This document shows, one piece after another, positions 8,576-17,322 of a DNA stretch of 64,000 bases. Positions within the stretch are counted from its first letter, which is position 1, and each line of letters begins with the position of its first letter. The position numbers and the translations under genes were made by a program. This DNA is from Lagierella massiliensis (GTDB taxonomy: Bacteria; Bacillota; Clostridia; Tissierellales; Peptoniphilaceae), in assembly GCA_030532135.1 (NCBI GenBank), contig JAUNLT010000001.1:139839-203838 (forward strand), in the 5' to 3' direction. Below the pieces are notes generated by a model. It ran no database searches and was not told the DNA's origin. It was given only the letters and a program-made list of their open reading frames with translations.

Positions 8576-8805
8576 AAATATAATAAAAAAATTTTAAGAT
8601 TATCACAAAAAAACATAAAATTTATACAAATTACAAAAATCGTAAGATTTTTGTAATAATTTCTTCCATTTTATGGTATATAATATATAATAATAGACCA
8701 GTGTAAAATTAACATGAAAAATTTTGTAAAATTTTTGCAGATAAGTTAAGTTATAGTTAGATTTATGTTAAAATATTAGTTTGTTAGGAATATACTAAAG
8801 AATGG

Positions 8806-10329
8806 ATGGTAAAAATGAAGAAAAATAAAAACAAAAAACCTAAAATTACTTTCGTAGTAATTCTCATGATGTTGTCCACTCTCCTAATATTGACTACTCT
8901 TTATTTAACTTTAAACTTTAGGAATAAGGGTATTAAAGATTTGATTTTTCAAATAAAGGGGGGAGTGCAAGGTACTGCTCCAAATGTTATTAGAAGAGTA
9001 ATACTTTTAAATATTGCACCTTTTTTGGGTATTATGGCTGTATTACTCATACCCATATGGATTGTTTGGAAAAAAACAGGCTTTAGGACTAAAGTCTCTA
9101 GAAGAATTAAATCCATATATCCAATAGGGGTATTTATAGTGTCTTGTTTATCTTTCTATGTATTTTTAGATGGACCCGGGTACTTAAAAGCCGTATTTCA
9201 AGATTCGGAGATGATAGAACAAAGATATGTAAGACCTGAAAATGTAAAATTGAAATTTCCTGAGAAGAAAAGAAATTTAATATTGATCATTGCAGAATCT
9301 ATAGAAAATTCTGTTATGAATAAAGATATCGGTGGTGGCTGGAACTATACAATAATGCCTGAACTAGAAAAGTTAGCTCTTGAGAATACTGTGTTTTCTA
9401 ATACCGACAAATTAGGAGGCTTTTATCAAACAGAGGGAACCTCTTGGAGTATCGCGGGTATGACAGGTATTATGTCAGGGATTCCCATTAAAGGATTTGT
9501 AAACAATCAATACAAATCTACCAATTTCCTAAATGGAGCGTACGCTCTAGGAGATATTCTTAGGAAAGAGGGTTACAATAATGAAGTTATAATGGGCTCT
9601 AAATCAGAATTTGGAGGAAAGAGACAGTTCTTCAAGAACCATGGAAATTATGATATTTTTGACTTGTACCATGCGGTTGCAAATGGTTATATGGACTATG
9701 AAGACAAGGTTTGGTGGGGTTATGAGGACAGTAAGTTGTTTAAATGGTCAAAAGAAGAAATTACTAAGCTTGCAAATGACGATAAACCATTTAATTTTGT
9801 AATTGAGACTGTTAATACACACTTCACTGACGGATACTTAGAACCTGGTGACATTGAAAAGTTTCCTACACAATATGAGAATGTTCACGCCCAGTCATCT
9901 AAACAGATTGGTGAATTTATAGATTGGGTAAAGCAACAAGACTTTTATGAAAATACTACAATTGTCATTTTAGGTGATCATCTTGGTATGCAAGATAAGT
10001 TCTATCAGGAAAATATGATTGAAGGATATGATAGGACAGTATTTAATACATTTATCAACGCTCCTATAGAAGCTAATCACAATAAAAATAGAATAGCTAC
10101 ATCATTTGATATGTATCCAACTATTCTAGCTAGTATAGGAGTAGAAATAGAGGGAGACAGAATGGGACTTGGAACAAATCTCTACTCAGGTAAGGAAACT
10201 CTTACAGAAGAGATGGGGTATAAGAATTTTAATGAGGAGTTAAAGAAAAATTCCGAGTTCTACAATGAAGAGATTCTTCAAGATGATGCAGAAGATGCAA
10301 TTACTTTAAGAAAGTCTAAAAAAGATTAA
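8806..10329 (+). CDS. LTA synthase / phosphoglycerol transferase-like membrane sulfatase
   Basis: 507 residues. Two or three N-terminal membrane spans (about 14-36, 60-85 and 103-120) are followed by an extracellular alkaline-phosphatase-fold domain. Metal and catalytic motifs are visible: LIIAESIENS, QTEGTSWSIAGMTGIMSGIP with the likely nucleophile Thr, and VILGDHLGMQ. The SWSIAGM context is closer to phosphoglycerol transferase I (OpgB) than to LtaS (SGQGKTS-type), and the membrane part is shorter than the five spans of LtaS. Expected job: moving glycerol-phosphate from phosphatidylglycerol to an envelope glycan. An alternative start is the ATG at 8815. Confidence 0.82.
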   Translation: MVKMKKNKNKKPKITFVVILMMLSTLLILTTLYLTLNFRNKGIKDLIFQIKGGVQGTAPNVIRRVILLNIAPFLGIMAVLLIPIWIVWKKTGFRTKVSRRIKSIYPIGVFIVSCLSFYVFLDGPGYLKAVFQDSEMIEQRYVRPENVKLKFPEKKRNLILIIAESIENSVMNKDIGGGWNYTIMPELEKLALENTVFSNTDKLGGFYQTEGTSWSIAGMTGIMSGIPIKGFVNNQYKSTNFLNGAYALGDILRKEGYNNEVIMGSKSEFGGKRQFFKNHGNYDIFDLYHAVANGYMDYEDKVWWGYEDSKLFKWSKEEITKLANDDKPFNFVIETVNTHFTDGYLEPGDIEKFPTQYENVHAQSSKQIGEFIDWVKQQDFYENTTIVILGDHLGMQDKFYQENMIEGYDRTVFNTFINAPIEANHNKNRIATSFDMYPTILASIGVEIEGDRMGLGTNLYSGKETLTEEMGYKNFNEELKKNSEFYNEEILQDDAEDAITLRKSKKD

Positions 10330-10336
10330 AAAGTCT

Positions 10337-10365
10337 ACAACCACTTTATAGTGGTTGTTTTCTTT
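10337..10365 (+). terminator. terminator of the sulfatase gene
   Basis: ACAACCAC (10337-10344) pairs with GTGGTTGT (10351-10358), followed by TTTCTTTT. Confidence 0.85.
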
Positions 10366-10420
10366 TATTAGGAGTTTAAATATGGATTTTTGGAGGTATA
10401 GGTTTTTATATCTTCAAAAA

Positions 10421-10455
10421 CAAAGAAATTGCCCTATAATTTTATAGGGCAATTT
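10421..10455 (-). terminator. aspA terminator
   Basis: On the minus strand a 13-bp perfect stem (AAATTGCCCTATA with TATAGGGCAATTT, 10426-10438/10443-10455) is followed by CTTTGTTTTT. It separates the convergent sulfatase and aspA genes. Confidence 0.8.
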
Positions 10456-10471
10456 AAATTACATAAAAGTT

Positions 10472-11860
10472 TTATTTAGATTCTAACATATGAGCTGGGT
10501 CTAATATGTCGTCGATTTTTTCTTCGTCAAATAATTCATATTTTTCCAACAAACTCTTTACAGTTTCTCCGGTTCTTAAAGCTTCTTTAGCAATCTTTGC
10601 AGACTTTTCATATCCAATATAAGGGTTTGCTGCTGTTATAAGGCCTATGGAGTTGTCCACATGTCTTCTACAATTTTCTATATTTGCCTTTAAGTCTTTT
10701 ATGGCATTTGTTCTAAAAGTGTTTATTCCGTTTGTCAAAGTTTCTATAGACTCGAATAAATTATAGAATATAATAGGTTCAAAAGCGTTAAGTTCCAACT
10801 GTCCACCTTCGCATGCCATAGCTATGGTCATGTCATTTCCAATCACATTGAAAGAAATTTGATTTACTACTTCAGGTATTACAGGATTGACTTTACCAGG
10901 CATAATGGAGGATCCATTTTGCTTAGCTGGTAAGAAAATTTCACTAAGACCTGTTCTTGGGCCAGAATTCATTAATCTCAAATCGTTTGAAATCTTAGAC
11001 AGATTTATAGCTAAAGTCTTGAGATTGCCAGATACAAATGCGTAACAGTCAAGGTTTTGAGTACCATCAACTAAGTCTTCTGAAGGTTTAAGGTTTAGTT
11101 CACAAACCTTGTCAAGTTCAACCACAATATTGTCTATAAAAGCTTTTGTAGCATTTATTCCTGTACCAATTGCAGTTGCTCCCATATTTACATATTCTAA
11201 TTCTTCTATAGAATAGTCAATTCTTTTTAAATCTCTTTTAATTGCACAAGAGTAAGCTTGAAATTCTTTTCCTAGGGTTGTTGGAACTGCATCTTCAAGT
11301 TGAGTTCTACCCATTTTAATAATATCTTTAAATTCTATGGATTTTACCATAAGATCTTTGTAAAGTTCTTCAAGTTCCTCTTTTAATTTATACAATAATT
11401 TAATTGCGGTAATTTTTCCTGAGGTTGGAAATACATCATTTGTAGATTGACTTAAATTAACATGGTCATTAGGGTGAACTAAGTTGTAATTACCCTTTAT
11501 ACTATTTAATTTTTCAAGAGCAATATTTGCAATAACTTCATTTGCATTCATGTTTGCAGATGTTCCTGCGCCACCTTGAATAGGGTCGACTATAAACTGG
11601 TCATGATATTTTCCGTCTATTATATCATCACAAGCGTCAATGATTGCATTTCCTATTTCTTCATCTAAGGCCTTAGTCTTTATATTAGTTATAGCACATG
11701 CTTTTTTTACATCTGCTAGAGATTCTATTAAAAGAGGGTGCATTTTATTTCCTGTTATGTGGAAATTGTTTTTTGCTCTTAAAGTTTGAACTCCATAATA
11801 AGCGTCTTTAGGGATTTGTAATTCGCCAACTGAATCAGCTTCAATTCTAAAATCTATCAT
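10472..11860 (-). CDS. aspA: aspartate ammonia-lyase
   Basis: 462 residues of the fumarase/aspartase superfamily, deaminating L-aspartate to fumarate and ammonia. The N-terminus IEADSVGELQIPKDAYYG and the signature GSSIMPGKVNPVIPEVVNQ are seen; the PVIPEVVNQ continuation favours aspartase over class II fumarase, which has PTQCEA there. GAGGA precedes the ATG. It is divergent from a LysR-type gene 113 bases away, a layout that often means that regulator controls it. Probably feeds amino-acid fermentation. Confidence 0.93.
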   Translation of the reverse strand: MIDFRIEADSVGELQIPKDAYYGVQTLRAKNNFHITGNKMHPLLIESLADVKKACAITNIKTKALDEEIGNAIIDACDDIIDGKYHDQFIVDPIQGGAGTSANMNANEVIANIALEKLNSIKGNYNLVHPNDHVNLSQSTNDVFPTSGKITAIKLLYKLKEELEELYKDLMVKSIEFKDIIKMGRTQLEDAVPTTLGKEFQAYSCAIKRDLKRIDYSIEELEYVNMGATAIGTGINATKAFIDNIVVELDKVCELNLKPSEDLVDGTQNLDCYAFVSGNLKTLAINLSKISNDLRLMNSGPRTGLSEIFLPAKQNGSSIMPGKVNPVIPEVVNQISFNVIGNDMTIAMACEGGQLELNAFEPIIFYNLFESIETLTNGINTFRTNAIKDLKANIENCRRHVDNSIGLITAANPYIGYEKSAKIAKEALRTGETVKSLLEKYELFDEEKIDDILDPAHMLESK

Positions 11861-11973
11861 TTTTCCTCCTAATAATGATTAAACTCTTTTTATTATCCTA
11901 ATTATATTATATGATTAGACTAGTATAGAAAAAAATACAAATATCCATATGGAAGTATAGGTAGGTGCTTATA

Positions 11974-12924
11974 TTGTTTAATGCAAATGAATATGTCTAT
12001 GAGGTGTATAAGGAGAGAAGTTTCTCAAGAGCTGCTAAAAATCTTTTTATATCTCAACCATCTCTAAGTGGAACTATAAAAAGAGTTGAAGATGAAATAG
12101 GTTATGAAATCTTTGACAGATCAACAAAACCTATAGGAATAACAGATATAGGTATGAAATATATTACAACTATTGAAAAAATATTAGAACTTGAAAAACA
12201 CTTTTCCCAATATATAAATGATGTGGATGATTTAAAAGCAGGAAATATTTCTGTGGGAGGTACTCATCAATACACTTCCTATATGCTTCCTGCAATCGTA
12301 TCAAAATTTATTGAAAACTATCCCCATATTAATATTGATATAATTGAGGCAAAGTCCTCCACGTTAAGGGATCATTTATTTGAGGGTAAGATAGACCTTG
12401 CTATAGACAATTATCCGTATGATGAAACAAATTATAATAGCCAGTTTCAGTGTAAAGATACAATTATCTTAGCTGTTCCTAAAAATTTTAAATCTAATTT
12501 AGGGTTGGAAAGTTATACTATAAGTTATGAATCAATTTTATCTGGAGAATTTAAAAAGGAAAATGTATCTTGTGTTCCACTTTCTAAGTTTCAAGAAGAA
12601 AAATTTATAATCTTAAAAGAAGGAAACGACACTAGAACTAGAGTTGATAAGAAATTTTTAATTGAGGGAATTAAACCTAAAGTGATTTTAGAATTGGAAC
12701 AACAGATAACAGCCTACAATTTAACAGCATATGGAATTGGAATATCTTTTGTATCGGATTATCTAGTTAGAAATGTTGGAGAAAACGACTCGTTAAACTA
12801 TTATAAATTAGACGATTATGAAAATGATAGAAACATATGCTTTTACTATCCTAAAAACAAGTACATTACCAAGGCACAAATGGAGTTTTTAAGAATTGCC
12901 AAGGAGGTAGAGTATGGGAGATAG
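11974..12924 (+). CDS. LysR family transcriptional regulator
   Basis: About 316 residues from a TTG at 11974; AGGTAGG lies 7 bases upstream, and the alternative GTG at 11965 would sit inside it. The N-terminal helix-turn-helix reads RSFSRAAKNLFISQPSLSGTIKRVEDEIG, classic LysR. The remainder is a periplasmic-binding-fold effector domain (about 85-290). It is transcribed away from aspA and overlaps the FdhD-like gene, so aspartase control is a reasonable guess. The effector is not deducible. A CCATATGG palindrome at 11945-11952 lies in the shared intergenic region. Confidence 0.9.
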   Translation: MFNANEYVYEVYKERSFSRAAKNLFISQPSLSGTIKRVEDEIGYEIFDRSTKPIGITDIGMKYITTIEKILELEKHFSQYINDVDDLKAGNISVGGTHQYTSYMLPAIVSKFIENYPHINIDIIEAKSSTLRDHLFEGKIDLAIDNYPYDETNYNSQFQCKDTIILAVPKNFKSNLGLESYTISYESILSGEFKKENVSCVPLSKFQEEKFIILKEGNDTRTRVDKKFLIEGIKPKVILELEQQITAYNLTAYGIGISFVSDYLVRNVGENDSLNYYKLDDYENDRNICFYYPKNKYITKAQMEFLRIAKEVEYGR

Positions 12925-13618
12925 AACTTTAAATTATAGGGTTTTAACATATAATCAAGGAAGTACTTTTGAAGAAATTGAAACTGTTGTTGAAGAAAAG
13001 AAATACAATGTAATTGTAAATGATGAAGTAGAATTTGATTTAACTTGCTCTCCTTTTAATGTGAAAGAACTTGTAGTTGGAAACATGTGGATGAGAAATT
13101 TTCTAGATAGTAAAGAGGACATTCTTGCCATCTCGATTGTACAAGACTTGATTAAAGTATCTTTGAGTAAAAAAATAAAAAGGGCAAAAAGGGAATACAA
13201 GATAGTTGATTGTGATATAACTCTACCTTTAGACAGGGTTACTGGTCTAATGGAAAAGTTACAAAAAAGGGCAAATCTTTTTTCTAAGACGGGAGGTGTT
13301 CACAGTGCAGGTCTATCTGATGGAAGCGAAATAATTGTATATATGGAAGATATTGGCAGACATAATACAGTTGATAAGTTGATGGGATATTGCATTTTAA
13401 ATGATATATCAGTTCATGATAAGATTATGGTCTTTTCAGGACGAATTCCATTTGAAATAATAAATAAGCTTTCGATGATGGGGATTCCTATATTTATTTC
13501 AAAATCAGCACCTACAAGTCTTGGAATAGAAATGGCAGAAAAGTACAATATTACTATTTGTGGTTTTACAAGAGGAGAAAGATATCATGTTTATTCTTGT
13601 AGGGATAGATTGGTTTAG
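12914..13618 (+). CDS. FdhD-like protein lacking the cysteine motif
   Basis: 234 residues. The C-terminal half matches FdhD, the sulfurtransferase that passes sulfur from IscS to formate-dehydrogenase molybdenum cofactor: KTGGVHSAGLSDG, MEDIGRHNTVDKLMG, GRIPFEI and KSAPTSLGIEMAE. The catalytic CxxC or GCG block expected just before KTGGVH is absent; only a single Cys100 (IVDCDI) lies some distance upstream. No formate dehydrogenase is in the window. It overlaps lysR by 11 bases and is probably co-transcribed. It may be a non-sulfurtransferase relative that still binds a cofactor. Confidence 0.75.
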   Translation: MGDRTLNYRVLTYNQGSTFEEIETVVEEKKYNVIVNDEVEFDLTCSPFNVKELVVGNMWMRNFLDSKEDILAISIVQDLIKVSLSKKIKRAKREYKIVDCDITLPLDRVTGLMEKLQKRANLFSKTGGVHSAGLSDGSEIIVYMEDIGRHNTVDKLMGYCILNDISVHDKIMVFSGRIPFEIINKLSMMGIPIFISKSAPTSLGIEMAEKYNITICGFTRGERYHVYSCRDRLV

Positions 13619-13670
13619 AATTTAATAGGGAATATATATAGTATAGAGATTTTTGAGAAGAGGTGATTAA

Positions 13671-15434
13671 TTGAAGAAGTTATTAAAATATTTAAGACCG
13701 ATGGATTGGGTTTTTCTTTTAATTAACGTCGTTTTAATATTTTTTAGAGTATTTTTAGAACTTAAAATCCCAGATTATATGGAAGACATTACTGAAGTTC
13801 TTCAAAGTCATGGAAATTTTGATGAGATTTTACAATATGGAATTTATATGATTTCAGCTGCGATAATTGTTTTAGTAATGGCATTTATTTGTGGATTTTT
13901 GGTTTCAAGAGTAGGAGCGGGATTTTCTAAAAGACTTAGAAGAGCAGTTTTTGATAAGGTAAATGAATTATCTGAAAGAGAAGTTCACGATTTTTCAACA
14001 GACAGTTTAATTACCAGATCTACTAACGACATAGTTCAAGTTCAAAACCTTTTGATTATGGGTGCACAGTTAATGGTTAGAGCACCGGTAATGGCAACGA
14101 TGGCGATTTTTAAAATAATGGATAAAAATGGTACTTGGACAGCTATGACTTTTTTAGGGGTTCTTACGATTGTATTTGTGGTTGTCATAATTTCAAAACT
14201 TTCCATACCAAAGTTTAAAAAAGTTCAGAAATTAATTGATGGATTAAACCGAGTTACAAGAGAAGGACTTGAGGGAATAAGAGAAGTTAGAGCATTTAAT
14301 GGACAAAAATATCAAGAAAAGAAATTCTTTAACTCTAATAATTTATTAATGGAAAATCAAATGTATACAGGACGTGCCATGGCCGTATTAAATCCTGTTA
14401 TGCGTACCATGGTGAATGTTTTAAGTCTTGCAATTTACTGGACAGGAGCATATATTATAGTAAATTCAAACATGACAGAAAGACTTGGAATATTTAGTGA
14501 CATGGTAGTATTTAGTTCATATGCAATGCAAGTGATAGTGTCATTTATGATGCTTTCATTTATTTTTGTAATGATGCCAAGGGTTATGGTTTCTGTACAA
14601 AGGGTGAAAGAATTACTAGGTGAGAAATCTTCAATAGAAGAAGGACATATAACTGAGGTTGAGGAAAATAAAGGTTTGGTTGAATTTCAAAATGTAACCT
14701 TTTCATATTATAAGAATAGAGAGGACATTTTGAAAGATGTGTCTTTTAAAATACAACCAGGTCAAACAATGGGAATTATCGGTCCCACAGGTTCGGGGAA
14801 GTCATCAATCATAAGATTGCTTTTGAGATTATATGATGCAGATAGTGGTGTAGTTAAGGTTAACGGGATTGATGTACGAGATTATAAATTAAGTGCTCTT
14901 TACGATACCATCTCATATGTTTCTCAAAAAGCTCTTCTACTTTCAGGTACTGTGGAATCTAATTTAAGTTTTGGACAAGGCGAAGAAAATTCTACAAAAG
15001 AGATGTTAAATGCCTTAAGAGTTTCTCAAGCTCTAGACTTTGTGGATGAAAGTTGTGAAGGATTAAACTTAACTGTTTCACAGCGGGGAACTAATTTTTC
15101 AGGTGGACAAAAACAAAGGCTTTCTATTGCAAGGGGACTTGTAAAGAATAGTGACATTATGATTTTTGACGATTCTTTTTCAGCTTTGGACTTAAAAACA
15201 GATAAGTCATTAAGATCTGCACTAAAGGACTTTTCAACAGATAGTACTAAGATTATTATTAGTCAGAGAGTTAGTACGATTATGAATGCAGATAAGATTT
15301 TAGTTTTAGATGAAGGAGAAGTAAGGGGGCTTGGAACTCACGATGAACTTATGGCTTCCTGCGAATTGTATAGGGAAATAGCAAGCACTCAACTTTCCAT
15401 GAAAGATGAAGGGAGGGATGAGGATGAGAAATAA
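13671..15434 (+). CDS. heterodimeric ABC exporter, degenerate-site half
   Basis: 587 residues with a six-helix exporter membrane domain (about 10-310) fused to an ATPase domain. Walker A GPTGSGKSS is at 371, the signature FSGGQKQR at 476, and Walker B IMIFDD at 496-501 with Asp501 in place of the catalytic Glu. The switch histidine is replaced by Gln (SQRVST). This is the degenerate half of a TM287/288- or BmrCD-type heterodimer. Translation starts at a TTG with GAAGAGGTGA 4 bases upstream. It overlaps its partner gene, indicating 1:1 synthesis. The substrate (drug, lipid or peptide) cannot be inferred. Confidence 0.92.
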   Translation: MKKLLKYLRPMDWVFLLINVVLIFFRVFLELKIPDYMEDITEVLQSHGNFDEILQYGIYMISAAIIVLVMAFICGFLVSRVGAGFSKRLRRAVFDKVNELSEREVHDFSTDSLITRSTNDIVQVQNLLIMGAQLMVRAPVMATMAIFKIMDKNGTWTAMTFLGVLTIVFVVVIISKLSIPKFKKVQKLIDGLNRVTREGLEGIREVRAFNGQKYQEKKFFNSNNLLMENQMYTGRAMAVLNPVMRTMVNVLSLAIYWTGAYIIVNSNMTERLGIFSDMVVFSSYAMQVIVSFMMLSFIFVMMPRVMVSVQRVKELLGEKSSIEEGHITEVEENKGLVEFQNVTFSYYKNREDILKDVSFKIQPGQTMGIIGPTGSGKSSIIRLLLRLYDADSGVVKVNGIDVRDYKLSALYDTISYVSQKALLLSGTVESNLSFGQGEENSTKEMLNALRVSQALDFVDESCEGLNLTVSQRGTNFSGGQKQRLSIARGLVKNSDIMIFDDSFSALDLKTDKSLRSALKDFSTDSTKIIISQRVSTIMNADKILVLDEGEVRGLGTHDELMASCELYREIASTQLSMKDEGRDEDEK

Positions 15435-17211
15435 AGCTGTAAAATTAAATAAAAATAAGCCTCAAAATTTCTTTAAAGCGTGGAAAAATTTATTGGGTGA
15501 GTTTAGAGATTATAAATTCCCGACAATTTTTGCGTTAATTCTTGCCTTTGTTGCTAATATACTATTCTTAATGACTCCAAAAAAAGTGGGAGATATATCG
15601 AATGAAGTAAAAAAAGCCATTAATGGAAACATTGACTTAGAAATGATCCAAAGCATTGCAACGGTGGCTATTGTGTATATGTTAATGGGAGCTATTTTCC
15701 TTTATACACAGGAATTTATCATAGTGACAGTAGTGCAAAAGCTTTCTAGAGGACTTAGAAATAAAATTGCTATAAAAATAAATAAAATTCCACTACAGTA
15801 TTTTGACAACAATAGTACTGGAGATATTTTAAGTAGAGTTACAAATGATGTAGATTTAATTTCACAGACTCTTTATATGGGAATGAGTTCCTTTATTGGG
15901 GCAATCACATCTATGATAGGATCGCTTTATATGATGTCTACGACTAATCTGGTGTTGACAGGAGCTGCCGTTGGAGCAACATTAATAGGATTTCTTATTA
16001 TGTTTATAATAATGAAACTCTCCCAAAAGTATTTCTTTAAACAACAGTCAACATTAGGTGAGTTGAATGGCTATATTGAAGAAGTATATGAAGCTCATGT
16101 TCTAGTTAAGACCTATAATGCAAGAGATGAAGTTACAGAAAAATTCGACAAGGTAAACGACAGATTATATAATTCTGTCTGGAAAGCTGAGTTTTTATCT
16201 AGGTTTATGCACCCGGTAATGAATTTTATTGGTAATTTGGGATATGTTGCAATTGCAATTATTGGAGCTAGACTGGTTTCTAATAATGTCATAACATTTG
16301 GAGTTATCGTTTCATTTATGATGTATATAAGACAATTTACTCACCCCCTTACAAGTCTTGCACAAATTGCAACCACAATGCAGGGGGCAGCAGCTGCGAG
16401 TGAAAGAGTTTTTGAGTTTTTAAATGAAGAGGAACTAGAAGACGAATCCTACAAAAAAGAGTATCTTAACCCTGAAGAAGTTGAAGGGAATGTAAAATTT
16501 TCGAATATTTCATTTGGATACAATCCTAATAAAAAGATTATTAACAATTTCTCTGTAGAAGTTGAATCTGGACAAAAAGTTGCTATAGTTGGACCTACTG
16601 GAGCTGGAAAGACAACCATAGTAAATTTATTGATGAAATTTTATGAAATAGACGATGGAAGAATCCTTATAGACGGTGTAAGCATAAAAGATATTACTAG
16701 AGAAAATATTGCAGATCTCTTCTGTATGGTTTTACAGGATACTTGGATTTTTGAGGGAACTGTATATGAAAATATATCTTATAACTCGAACAAGACCAAA
16801 GAACAAGTTATAGAGATTGCAAAGTCGATTGGACTACATCATTTTGTAGAAGCACTATCAGATGGATATGATACGGTATTAAATTCGAAAGTTTCAATTT
16901 CTCAAGGACAAAGACAGCTTATAACAATTGCCAGAGCTATGGCAAAAGATGCTCCAATGCTTATACTTGACGAGGCTACAAGTAATGTAGATACTAGAAC
17001 AGAACTTGTAATTCAAAAGGCTATGGACAAATTGATGAAGGGAAAAACATCTTTTGTAATTGCCCATAGAATTTCTACTATTGAAAATGCCGATTTAATC
17101 TTAGTATTAGACAAGGGAGACATTATCGAAAGTGGAGATCACGATGAGCTAATGGAACAAGAAGGATTTTACTATAATTTATACAATAGTCAGTTTGAAG
17201 AAGCGGTGTAA
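15424..17211 (+). CDS. heterodimeric ABC exporter, catalytic half
   Basis: 595 residues from the ATG at 15424, preferred over ATGs at 15406 and 15418 because GGGAGGG sits 6 bases upstream. An exporter membrane domain is followed by a complete ATPase: Walker A GPTGAGKTT, signature ISQGQRQL, Walker B MLILDEATS with catalytic Glu, and IAHRIST switch histidine. The SQGQ signature is usual in the catalytic partner. It overlaps the upstream half by 11 bases and ends at a strong terminator. Together they form one ATP-driven export complex. Confidence 0.93.
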   Translation: MRNKAVKLNKNKPQNFFKAWKNLLGEFRDYKFPTIFALILAFVANILFLMTPKKVGDISNEVKKAINGNIDLEMIQSIATVAIVYMLMGAIFLYTQEFIIVTVVQKLSRGLRNKIAIKINKIPLQYFDNNSTGDILSRVTNDVDLISQTLYMGMSSFIGAITSMIGSLYMMSTTNLVLTGAAVGATLIGFLIMFIIMKLSQKYFFKQQSTLGELNGYIEEVYEAHVLVKTYNARDEVTEKFDKVNDRLYNSVWKAEFLSRFMHPVMNFIGNLGYVAIAIIGARLVSNNVITFGVIVSFMMYIRQFTHPLTSLAQIATTMQGAAAASERVFEFLNEEELEDESYKKEYLNPEEVEGNVKFSNISFGYNPNKKIINNFSVEVESGQKVAIVGPTGAGKTTIVNLLMKFYEIDDGRILIDGVSIKDITRENIADLFCMVLQDTWIFEGTVYENISYNSNKTKEQVIEIAKSIGLHHFVEALSDGYDTVLNSKVSISQGQRQLITIARAMAKDAPMLILDEATSNVDTRTELVIQKAMDKLMKGKTSFVIAHRISTIENADLILVLDKGDIIESGDHDELMEQEGFYYNLYNSQFEEAV

Positions 17212-17217
17212 AGTTTT

Positions 17218-17247
17218 GACCTTGCCCAATAGGGTGAGGTCTTTTTT
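17218..17247 (+). terminator. ABC operon terminator
   Basis: GACCTTGCCC (17218-17227) pairs with GGGTGAGGTC (17232-17241), allowing two G-T pairs, then six Ts. Confidence 0.85.
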
Positions 17248-17322
17248 AATAATATCAATTTATATAAAGTTTCATTTATAATAATCTGATTTGGGTATAT
17301 TTATTTAAAGGGGGAGTATAGT

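Noticed and set aside
10472..11860. Class II fumarase as identity for the aspA gene
   Set aside because: The residues after the GSSIMPGKVNP signature (VIPEVVNQ) and the N-terminal block fit aspartase better.
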